Assembly (NCBI GenBank): GCA_001939145.1 | Contig: LSRX01000338.1 | Span: 555,649 to 619,648, forward strand | Direction of reading: 5' to 3' | DNA from: Symbiodinium microadriaticum | Taxonomy: Eukaryota > Sar > Dinophyceae > Suessiales > Symbiodiniaceae | Length of the DNA: 64,000 bases | Shown: in pieces, positions 1-11,659 of the stretch | How positions within the stretch are numbered: the first letter of the stretch is position 1 | Layout of the letters: every line of letters starts with the position of its first letter | The notes under the pieces: model-generated | What the model was told of the DNA's origin: nothing | Seen by the model: only the letters and a program-made list of their open reading frames with translations | The model's database searches: none | Position numbers and translations under genes: made by a program

Positions 1-59
1 TTCTTGGGCCGGTTGACACCACAACCCGTTTTGCAACCAAGGGGGACAGTCTGTGCGTA

Positions 60-500
60 TTAGATGCATTTCGGAGAGAAGACTGCAAGACTGGCTTGTG
101 TAGTGGGTGAGCATGAAACAGCACGAGTCAGCAGAAGAAGCCACAATGGAAGACGACTGATGATGAAAGTGACAAGGGACAACTGCAAAAGCAGGACGTA
201 TTCAAGTGACAACAAGGCACTGGAGCCAAAATTGCCCTGAAACCTCATCCCAAGGCCCGTAAACTCTGAAGGATGCGAAGGACCCTTTCTCTGCCACTCG
301 AAACCCTCACCCACAGAGCACAGCACGCCGCAATCGGATCGGGCAGTGTACCTTAAACTCTTAAAACCATCACGCAAGCCTCAAGCAAGCTAACCCAGAA
401 CCTTGTGTGAGAACCCTCGCCCGCCAAAGGAACAATCAACCCTAAACCCAAAACCCAAAAAAAACAAACAAACAAACAAAAAAAAAAACTGCAAAACTCC
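60..500. other. No gene recognised
   Basis: An open frame of about 105 codons exists on the minus strand (60-377), but its composition is not protein-like and no splice context fits. The stretch is probably an intron of the RCC1-like gene. A poly-A run lies at about 479-488. Confidence 0.5.
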
Positions 501-528
501 CAAGACCTTAAACCCCAAGGCAAGGCAC

Positions 529-597
529 AGGATCCCCCCAGGTCACCGCAGAGCCATCCCGCCGGAGGGCAATAAAGGCGAAGTCGGAGCTCTGCAC
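529..597 (-). CDS. RCC1-like repeat exon, last one in the window
   Basis: Encodes VQSSDFAFIALRRDGSAVTW then GDP (23 codons). Acceptor ACCCAG|GTG, donor ATCCT|GTGCCT. TTTAGGG (600-715) lies right of it and CCCTAAA left of it. The gene must continue below position 1. Confidence 0.85.
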
Positions 598-1237
598 CTG
601 GGTTTAGGGTTTAGGAGTTTAGGGGTTTAGGGGTTTAGGGTTTAGGGCTTAGGGCTTAGGGTTTAGACGTTTAGGGTTTAGAATTTAGGGTTTAGGGGTT
701 TAGGGTTTAGGGTTCTGGGCAGCTTTGCGATTGAAGGGGCAGGGTTCGGTTGGGGCTATATTAAACATGATCAGCTTTTAATCCTTTTTCCGGTTTTATT
801 GCAACAAAAATTTGAAGAAAAACGCTCTTCTTTGGAATTTACTATTAGCAAAGATGTAAGATTGGAGCCAACAAGGACCCAGGCCTGCTGCACCTCGCGC
901 AGCTGCATCCGAAGCCCCTCGCCCGCCAGGCCGCCGCAAGACGGGTGGCCCCAGGAAACCTCAGAGTTTTTAGGGGGTTTGATTCCGGGGTTGATAGGGG
1001 CTTCTAGGATCTGTAGAGGGCTAAGAGGGTGTTTAAATTCTAGGGTTTATTGGGTTTTTGGGGGTTTATAGGGTTTAGGGGATCGGTATTTAGGTTTAGG
1101 AGGGGTTTAAGGGGTGTAGGGGTTTAAGGGGTTGAAGGTTTGGAGTTTCAGGGCTTCTGGGTTTCAGGGTTTAAGGCTTTTAGGGCTTAGGGCACTTATA
1201 GGGTTTAGGGCTTCTGGGTTTTAGGGGATTCACACAG

Positions 1238-1270
<33 letters not shown>

Positions 1271-3076
1271 CACACTACAATAGAAAGTTGAAAGGCACAC
1301 CATAGCAAAACCTTGGAACAATCCTGATCCCTAAACCCTAAACCTGAACCATAAAACCCTAAACCCTACACCCTAAACCTGAACCCTGGACCCTACGTTG
1401 AGCTCGACCTGCTGTTCTGAACCCAGGCGTAAAAGTTCAGAATACCGCGCAAGACGCAAGAGTGCTGCGAACAGGCTCTTGGTTTCGGGTGTAGGGTTTA
1501 GGTGTGCAATGTCAAGTGGCATGATCTACCAGCCCAGACAGGGGTTTGCAGCCTACTGTATGTATTGATTGAAACAAAACAAAGTCTAGTGGGTAACCTT
1601 GCACAGTAGCCACCAAGGCGGCAACAGAACCATGTTACCATGTTGTTGTTTGCATACATAACCCCGAACCCTGAAACCCTGAATGCCAACGAAACCCTAA
1701 ACCGAAAGCCCCTAAACCCCCAAACCTCATAAGCCTACACCCCAAAACCAAGCACCCCGGTGCAAGGACCCAACTAAACCCTAAACCCTAAGCCCTTTTC
1801 CAAAACCCTAAAGCGAAGCCCAGCCACGACATCGCCTCCCTCCAGGACGGCCGCGAAAGCATGGCGATCAGATTGGATCTGTCGCACATTCTTCAGTTGG
1901 CCTGGGACCCGGGCTTCGGATTCCGGGCTGCAGGGTTGATACGGAGCCGGGCCTGAAAGGGTTTAGGGCTTAGGGTCGAGGGTTTAGCTTAGGGCTTAGG
2001 GGCCCACTAAAATCCCACCTCCTTAACCCGAAACCCTAACAACCCAAAGTCTGAACACCCCGGAAGCCTGAAGCCCTTACAGAAATCTTCAACAACCCAT
2101 ACAGACCCATCATGCAAGCCCCTGACAAAAAGAGAGAACCCTACAGAGGCCCTATCAGATCCGTTTCGGCCCCTTTCTTGTCAAGGCATCCGGGCCCCAA
2201 GATCGCGAGGAGGCACCCCCAAAGGAATAAAACCTGGAGCCTTGAAGCCATAAATCCCAAACCCACAGAGTTTAAGGTGTTGAAACCCCAAACCCCCCAG
2301 CGCTCAAGGCTGCTAGAACTACATCTGTGTGGTTCTGTCCAAGTTAGCCGTTAAAAAGAAATCTCTGCCTGGAGCCCCGACTAAGATGAATTTTTATTTT
2401 TGAGAAGGGTTTAAAAGCAGTTCCAGAACCAGGAACCATAAACTATAGGCCACCATGGCCACCACGCCACCCTAAACCCCAGCAGTGTCAAAGCCGAAAA
2501 CCCGAGAGCTTTCGGGCTTTACGGGTTTTGGGGCTCGGGGATGTTTGGAGGTTCTTAAATCCTAAACCCTCAACCCTATAACCCCAAACGCAATATAGTT
2601 TAGGCCTTAAGGGTTTAGGGTTTAAGGTTTAAGGGTTTAGGGCTTAAGGGTCTTAGGGTTTAGGCGAGCTTGGGCCGCGAGCGTAAACTCAGAGGCAGCC
2701 GCAATTCGCAGCATGCTACAAGCTGCAAGCGCAAGGAGCGTTGAACCGCCAGTATACATAGCTCCGGAGTTTAGGCTTAGGCTTAGGGCTCAATTTACAG
2801 AGACAAGGAGACGGGCGCAATCAACCATAGCACTACAGCATCACGGAATCATACACGAACGATGTAAACTCTGCCAATGGGCTGCTGACAGCTCGACTGT
2901 CGCCACCATAGTCCCGATCCTTGGGTGGGGTGTTTGGAACAGGTCTTTTGGACGTCCTTTGGCCCTCAGGCATATATGCAAGTGCGAAACTGCACGAACG
3001 CACTCTCTCTCGCTCTCCCTTCCTCTCCCTCTCGCTCTCTCTCGCTCTCTCGCTCTCTCGCTCTCTCGCTCTCTCG

Positions 3077-3118
<42 letters not shown>

Positions 3119-6100
3119 CTCTCGCTCTCTCGCTCTCTCGCTCTCTCGCTCTCTCGCTCTCTCGCTCTCTCGCTCTCTCGCTCTCTCGCTCTCTCGCTCT
3201 CTCGCTCTCTCGCTCTCTCGCTCTCTCGCTCTCTCGCTCTCTCGCTCTCTCGCTCTCTCGCTCTCTCGCTCTCTCGCTCTCTCGCTCTCTCGCTCTCTCG
3301 CTCTCTCGCTCTCTCGCTCTCTCGCTCTCTCGCTCTCTCGCTCTCTCGCTCTCTCGCTCTCTCGCTCTCTCGCTCTCTCGCTCTCTCGCTCTCTCGCTCT
3401 CTCGCTCTCTCGCTCTCTCGCTCTCTCGCTCTCTCGCTCTCTCGCTCTCTCGCTCTCTCGCTCTCTCGCTCTCTCGCTCTCTCGCTCTCTCGCTCTCTCG
3501 CTCTCTCGCTCTCTCGCTCTCTCGCTCTCTCGCTCTCTCGCTCTCTCGCTCTCTCGCTCTCTCGCTCTCTCGCTCTCTCGCTCTCTCGCTCTCTCGCTCT
3601 CTCGCTCTCTCGCTCTCTCGCTCTCTCGCTCTCTCGCTCTCTCGCTCTCTCGCTCTCTCGCTCTCTCGCTCTCTCGCTCTCTCGCTCTCTCGCTCTCTCG
3701 CTCTCTCGCTCTCTCGCTCTCTCGCTCTCTCGCTCTCTCGCTCTCTCGCTCTCTCGCTCTCTCGCTCTCTCGCTCTCTCGCTCTCTCGCTCTCTCGCTCT
3801 CTCGCTCTCTCGCTCTCTCGCTCTCTCGCTCTCTCGCTCTCTCGCTCTCTCGCTCTCTCGCTCTCTCGCTCTCTCGCTCTCTCGCTCTCTCGCTCTCTCG
3901 CTCTCTCGCTCTCTCGCTCTCTCGCTCTCTCGCTCTCTCGCTCTCTCGCTCTCTCGCTCTCTCGCTCTCTCGCTCTCTCGCTCTCTCGCTCTCTCGCTCT
4001 CTCGCTCTCTCGCTCTCTCGCTCTCTCGCTCTCTCGCTCTCTCGCTCTCTCGCTCTCTCGCTCTCTCGCTCTCTCGCTCTCTCGCTCTCTCGCTCTCTCG
4101 CTCTCTCGCTCNAAAAAAAAAAACACAAACCATGGGTTCAAGGGGCAGATCCATCTTCCCGCAGCGCCGCAAAGGCCAGCCGGGAAGCCTGGATCTCCCG
4201 CACCTCAAAGGCGAGCTGAGAAGTAGAGCCTAGCGGCTTTTCTAAACAGTAGCAGTAGGGATTCTTGAGGGCCTCAAAAAAGGGTAGGTTCAGAAACTTG
4301 GGGAGACCTTTCAAGGGGCACTTCGAGTTGTTCGGTGCTCGGATTCTGTTCACGGCTGAGGGTCCAACACTTTCGATGCAGTATCTGAGGGTTCAGAGGC
4401 TGGGGTTTAACAGCTTACAGATGCTTCTAAGATGTAGTACTTACGGGCATCCTTCTTCTCAACATCAAACCCTGAAGTCTCAAGCCCTTCAACCCCAAAG
4501 TCCGAAAGTCCCTCAACCCCAAAGTCCTAAACTCCAAACCCTGAACCCTGCACCCTACCATCCTAGGGGCCTAAACCTTCACCCTGCTACACGTTCATGC
4601 CGTTATCAATGCTTTTGCTGGTACTCCTGCTGCTGCTGCTACTGCTGCTACTGCTGCTACTGCTGCTCCTAGTGCTAGTGCTACGGCTACGACGACCTGC
4701 TTGCCTGCTGCTATCTAGAAACCTTGAACCTTGAGCCGGCCACTGCGCACTGCCCCCGCCGCCAAACCTGAAGCGTGACAAAAGGTGCCTGGTACAGTTC
4801 ACTTCCAACGGCGCTGCTGTCGCCCCCAGCATACTTGTCGCCCCAGGTTACCACAGAACCTCAGACGGCTTAACATTCCCATGTTGAACCCCTAACATTT
4901 GCAGATCAGTGCGGATTGGGATTCTGGGGCTGAGGGCTCTTGGGTGTGGAAAAATACGTAGTTGCATGGTCTTGTGCCTTCTGCCTAGTTTGCTGTCCCG
5001 CGCTGCTGAGGGACCCCGACAGTCAAGAAAAGAATGCAAGCTGCGGCGGTCAAGCAAGCACTGCCCCTAAACCCTATAAACCCTAAACCCCCAACACTAA
5101 GCCCTAGACCGTAGCAGACTCTAGCGACCTCAGACCCGAAACCTTAGGATGGTTCTCATGCGCGATAGTGGGACGTCGTCCGTAATACATATTAGGGTCT
5201 TTCAGAAACCCGGAATAGGAAGGATTAGAGAAGAGAGCTTAAGCTATTAGGGTCTCGGATGAGCACTTAGGACCCTCCTTTTCCCCCCCTGGCAGGAGCT
5301 CTCGGATCTGGGATGGATTGGGCAGAGCTTGGTCGCTTGAAGTCAGCAAACTTAAGCGTCTCGGGAACTCTGACCTGAGGGTCTTTAGTTTGGGGATTCC
5401 GGCGTCGCTTTAGGGTTGTGACTCGCAGGGTTTAGGGTCAGGGCTTCGGATTCAGACATGTGCTTGCTCTGTACTTAGCATGCTTTCAGAGGAGCGTGAC
5501 AAAGCCCTAATCGAGTTCATCTTCAGATCTTTGGGGTTGTCGGAACTGCAGTGGGGATGATACTCTATGATGTCTATGAGGGAATAATGTTGGGAAGTAG
5601 CTGGGCTTCTAGATCACAACTACCCGAACCCCAGGACTCCTCCCCTGAAGCCCTCAGCGCCCTGTAATGTAGGGGCCTTAGTAATTAGGATAGGGTTTGG
5701 GGTTTAGGGTTTAGGGCTTATCATAAAAATAATTAGGAACCCCCAACATAGTATTGGTCATTAATCAGGCCCCTATATTACCCATCCAAGAGACCGTCTG
5801 CCAGTCGAGCAGCAAAAGCTCGCTCCGCCGCCTAAAGTGAGCTGGGGTTTGCGAGTGAAATTCGGCGTTGAGGCTGACCGCAAGGCCTTCCTCGTTCTTG
5901 CTTTTGCTCTGTCAGACTTGCTAATGAGATAGGGATGACTGTAGTAGAAATTAAAAATCAACAGCTTGCAGGATATAAAAGGTGGGAAGGCTCTGAGAGG
6001 ATGACGGATGTGCGCAGGCAAGAGATCTCTGTTGCTAAGGGGAACCAAAGGCTAAGGGACGCGGAGATGCCCGGACGGCTAGCCTGAAACCTGGAGCACT

Positions 6101-9100
6101 CTGGTTGTCGCAGCAAACCGCCTTGTCCACCTTCAACTCGCCGAAAGAAAATGCTGGAAACATGACAATGCCTGGCCTGAATCTGCTCAACGGCAACAAG
6201 ATGCTCCTGCACGTCGCTGCTGTCACCACCGTCCTGCTGGCTGCCTCGACTCGATGTCAGCCACTCATACTAGTCCTCACCCCACGGGCTCTTTATGCAG
6301 GTCTTCCAGAATAGGCGCACATCATGACTAGCCGTGTCAGCTCTACGACGCATGCCAGGTACCGGTTCTCGACATGCAACATCCGACCTAGCTTGTAACA
6401 AACTCTGCGCTTCTCTTCCTTTCGCGCATCCGAGTCGCCCCAAGTTACCACACGGCCATCTGCACGTCGGGCTGCAAACGCGTAGTCCGCAGCCTCGTTG
6501 TCATGTTTGAGTTTTGCTCATGTTATGGTCACCTGGTCAGCATACTCAAGGGTCCGGAGAAGTAGGCTTCATTTTTGGGTTGACTGGGGCCTTGTAGTCT
6601 CTTGTTTTCAGCTTGCTGGTAGGTAGGATCTTCAAGCAAAAATCTTTACTGCAGATTGCTGCGAAAGAAATCGAAATCGCTGTTTTCACCAGACCGGGCT
6701 GGCCCTGACTGACGAGTCAGCAAATCTGCCGGCGAAGACCTGCAGAAATTGATCGATCGTCTAAACCCAAGCCAGCCTGTATTTCCAGAACAGCTTCGAG
6801 CTGATCCTGAACGCCGCTGCTGTCGCCACCTGACCGGGGACTGTCCCAATGACATCCCGAAGACGGTCAATGCTTGGGATCGAACATTGAGAATTTCGGT
6901 TTTTTAGATCTAGGTTCGGGCTGTGAACTTCAGCCTGAAGCGCTCACGATCTAGGGGTTGAGGGAGGAGGAATCGACACGTCGCTTCGCAACCAAGAATT
7001 TCACTTCTTGGCATATTGGGCCTTGGGTCATCTCGCCCCATGTTACCGCAGTCCCGTCCGCACGCAGCAGCGCGAAGGCAGACAGCGTGGCTGCGATCCT
7101 TGTCCGTTCAGGTTGATGTGAGCTAAAGCAGCAAGAACTTGACGGAGATGGGCCGGTGTCCTAAACCTGGAGCACCCTAAACACTAAAGCTGTCAACCCA
7201 TCCCTAAACTCTAGTGATGTCAAAGAGGCTGATGATTACAGGCTTGACATTGGGAAGTCAAACTTGTGTAGATACTTTTCAGGTGGGGATGATGGGATGC
7301 CAAGACATGATGCTCAAGATCTTCATCTTGAAAACTTGCTGCTGAAGCGTTCCGGGTTAAAACTTCGATGTTGAAAAAGGTTGAAATTGAAAGCGTCTGA
7401 TGTTAAATTTAGTGCGTGAAGAAGATAAGTTGATATTGAACAACTCATGCTACAAGACGTTGACCGAGGATTTCGATGCTAAAAGGCTTGATGTTCACAA
7501 GCTTGCCGATGACAAGTTTACCCTTCACCGGCTTGCATTTCGAGTTTCGATGGTATAAAGCTAAGAATTAGGCGGGCTGGGGCGGACTCCTGAAACCTGA
7601 AGTTGATGATTGGCTGGTGCTGTATTTTTGATTTGACTATATGTTGGTGGGCAGATGTCTGAGTGTGTTGGTGTGCGCGAGCAAATGTTTGCATCCTTGA
7701 TCTGAAGTTTGGCCTGCAAATAAGCGATTTCCTGAGCAACCTCAACAGCTCTAGCAACACAAACACCAATCAGAGCAACAACACGACCAAGACGACAATA
7801 CCAATCATCACAAAACCAACGTCAACAATGCTTTTGCTTCATAGCTCCTTGGCCAGCAAAACACGCGAACGAGGATGCTTAGCATTATTCTTGATGTTAC
7901 TCTCAGCATTACACGTCCAAACCCTACAAACCCTCAACCACAAACGCCACAATCTGCAAGTGGCGAACCCCAAGCCGGGAGGGGCGCCGATCGGGGGATT
8001 AGGACAGGCGCCGTCCGGAGGGGCCATCGTCCTAACTGCAGAAAGCCTCGGATCTTAGGGTTGTTTTGTTTGCAGGCCTCTTTTTCCTGCCAGCAGTAGG
8101 TCAGAAAGAGTTCTAAGCAGCCTGGGGTTTAGGGCTTACCTGGCCCCTGAAGATCCTACCTTTTTAGGGTTCTTGAAAAAGTAGGTTGTTTCGGGTCTAG
8201 GTAGGGTTTCAGTGTTTGAGAAGGTTCAGGCTTTCGAGTTTAGGACTCGGGGCTTCCAAATTTTAACTGTTCGAAACCTCCTTCTGAGCTGAAACAAGCC
8301 TACCTAGAGTCTCCATTGCAGTTCCCTTTTTTTGTTTAACCCATTCTATATTTAGGATCCTATAAAGGTAACCCCCAAAAAGTAACTACAACGGGGACTA
8401 GAGGTAAACTACCCTAATCCCTGCAAAGCCCTAAACCCTAAACCCTAAACCCTGAACCCTAAACCCGAAACCCAAAAACCCTAAACCCTACACCCTAAGA
8501 ACCTGCAAAGCCCGGACTGCCAGCAAGGCTCTGAGGCTGCCTCACTGCCGCGGTCAGCACATCGCCATGCTTCAAGCCCACCTCCACTTGGGAACATTGG
8601 GAGTTCGGATTTAGGGTTTAGGGTTTAGGGTTTTGGGACATTGGGAGTTAGGATTAGGGGGACCCTTGGGGACATAGGCCTTCTCACTAAAGGTCCCTTT
8701 GAAGAGAGCCAGAAGTAGGGTCAAAAAGGGTCCCCTTTAAGGGGTCTCCCTCAGGAGGATTTGAGTTGAGGCGATTGCGTTTTGCGGTGCATGTTGCTGT
8801 TTCAGATTCTCCCCTAAATCTTCAGGCCTCGCATCCGTAGGACTTGTATAAACCCTAAACCCTCAACCCTAGGGCCAACCTTAGCTTAACCTTAAGATGG
8901 CTTGTTCTGGCTCTACGAACCCAGCGGGTTGAAGATTTAAAAGCACCCTGCCTGCACCCACCCGATGACACGCTCACAAAGAAACCTGAAAAGCTAAATA
9001 GCCTTTACGGTTTAGGGTTTATGGGGTTTATACGGTTTATAGGGTTTAGGGTTTGTAAGGGTTATATGGTTTATAGGGTTTAGGGCTTATAGGGTTTATA

Positions 9101-11608
9101 AGGCTTATAGGGTTTAGGGTTTAGGGTTTAGGGTTTATAGGGTTTAGGGTTTAGGCTTGCTTTCTGAAGTTCGCCTCGCCGATGGTCGACAGCTCTGGGA
9201 GGATCTTGCCCGACGAGGAGACGAGCTGGCAGAGGCCTCGTCTAAGCTGATGGCATCTGCCGACTTTGGGGGGGTTTCCGAAAATTGGGGACCCTAATAT
9301 AGCACCCCAAAGAAAAGGATGCTTATTATAAGGACCCCTAAAATAAGGTACCCTAACTTTCGGAAAGCCCCAATTTGGGGGTTTAGGGGTTGTGGGTGCA
9401 AAGGCTTAAGAGGGTTTAGGTTTAGGCGTCTATAGAGTGTTCAGGATGTCGGGTGTAGGCTTGTTCTGCTGTCTGGGCTCAGGCTCTAAAGGCTTTCGTA
9501 ATTTCAGAGCGGCAGTAGCTCACACACATATAAAAGGGTGCATCTACTCAGAACGTCAACTCCGCACACCTGCAGCATGCAAGCGATTAAACGCAAAGGG
9601 CAGCGGCGTACCCTGCACACCCAAAGCATTCGTGGCCCACGGCAATAAGTGTGTCGGGCCTGCGAGGCTTGGGGCTCATGGCTTTGACGTTTGTACCATG
9701 GTGCGGGATTTGCACTACTATCTACGGATACGTCAGAAACAGCTCTGCCCCTTTCTGGCCTCCTTGTCAGGGCAGGCACTTGTCGAGCCATCCGAGTCGT
9801 CTGGAAAACAAGGCTAAAAAGCCACAACTCGCATCGTCATCGCGGAGTGGCGCTTCCGCACCTGCTTCCCTCATGGGCACTGGACATTAGCCTTACGGCG
9901 GCATTCGTCCTTACTCCCACTCCTCGACATGGTCCGCTTGCCCAAACTACTTCGACGTTGGTGTTTGCTCTGGAACTGGCAACCCTATCTATATGCACAC
10001 CATTTGCTACGTATTTTGTTGCCGTATGTGCATTGTATTTTTCTTCTGAGCATGTCGAACGACGTTGTGAGTGTCTGGCTGCCGTGAGCACGATGGTGAA
10101 AACTTCCGAAAGGAGAAAGCCTAAAACCTCAAGAGACCCTAAGCCCTAAACCCTAAACCCCTAAACCCCTAAGCCCCTAAACCCCTAAACCCCTAAACCC
10201 TAAACCCCTAAAACCTAAACCCTAAAATCCTAAAACCATAAAACCCTGAAGCCCTACGCCCTGAAACACCAAACTCTCGAAGGACAACCCTGGGGCTAAA
10301 ATCTCGCAAAAGCCCGAGCACTCTGTAACTACGGTTCATGATATAAATCCTGCATTNGGGCTAAAATCTCGCAAAAGCCCGAGCACTCTGTAACTACGGT
10401 TCATGATATAAATCCTGCATTCCCATAAAAGCTAAAAAGGAATCTACCATAATTCCTATACTATACCCTAAACCCTAAACCCTAAACCATAATTCCTATA
10501 CTATAGTTTAGGGTCCTTAAAAGAAGTCTTCAGCAGCTCTTAAGCCCCAGGAAGAAGTGGAAAAAATCCTGAAACCCGAACCCCGACAGTCCCAAACCCT
10601 TGACCTGAAACTAAACCCTAAACCACTAAACCCTAATTTAAACCCTAAATTAAACCCCTAAACCCTAAACTCTAAACCCTAAATTAAACCCCTAAACCCC
10701 TAACCCCTAAACCCTAAATCATAAACCCCAAGACCCCTAAACCCTAAAGGTCCTGAGGCTCGGAATGGGAGCCCGAGAGCCCAAAACCCCAAGCCCTAAA
10801 GCACACAAAATCTCCGAACCCTCAGCTCCGAGACCCTCCTTTCACGAATCCTCCCTACAGGGGCTCATCAAGAAGAAAATCTTTGGGCCTACATTGTAAT
10901 AGAAGCAAAGAAGCCTGAGGAGTCTGGTAATCTCTCTCTTCGTTCCTACAAGAGTCTAGGTCTCGCACCCACACCGAGCTCCCGCTGCGCGCGGTGCCGG
11001 AGGCTTTGCATGGTCGCTGACGGATCCACAGGAAGAATGGCCTCGGGAAGTGTCGGCTTCGAGTAAGTTTAGGAGTTTAGGGATTTGTTGGTTTAGGGGT
11101 TTAGGGCTTACAGGTTTAGGGGTTTGGGGTTTAGGGGTTGGGATTTAGGGGTATCGGTTTAGGCTTGGGACTTGGGGTTCAGGTTCAATTCTTGCGGTTC
11201 AAACGGTTAAGAGTGCAGGGCTTCAGCTCTGAGGCCTGGGCCTTGGGGCTTTCAGCCTGGGGTCCTGCAGGGTTAGGTTCCCAAGGTATTGATGTAGGAG
11301 GTGTCGATTGCTTCGAAGTTTTTTGGGGGGATTTGGGACCGAACTGACGGATTTTCGAAGTGGTAGAGCCGAGGGCCGGAGCTACAGTTTTCATGTCCGT
11401 GGCTGTTAAGTTTCAGCCGTGAAGAGTCGAGCGCTACCACTGACTGTAATGGTACGAGTTGCGCTGGCAGTAGAAGTAGCACAAGCAGTCGAAGTACTAG
11501 GCATAGTAGTCGTCATCGTGGTCGTTGCCATAGTCGGAATCGTAGTAGTCGTAGTCATAATCATAGTCAGTGACATAGTCATAGTCGTGGTCATCGTGAG
11601 AGTCGCAG

Positions 11609-11659
<51 letters not shown>

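Noticed and set aside
2110-2240. RCC1-like exon filling the gap before 1828-1901 (SRSWGPDA)
   Set aside because: The WG motif is present but the GGDSS part is missing and no splice junction keeps phase.
3001-4111. CRISPR-like array
   Set aside because: There are no spacers; the unit is 8 bp, and the organism is a eukaryote.
2713-4233. Open frames of 390-500 codons on both strands rich in Ser/Leu/Arg or Arg/Glu/Ser
   Set aside because: They are translations of the CTCTCTCG array, whose period of 8 keeps all frames open.
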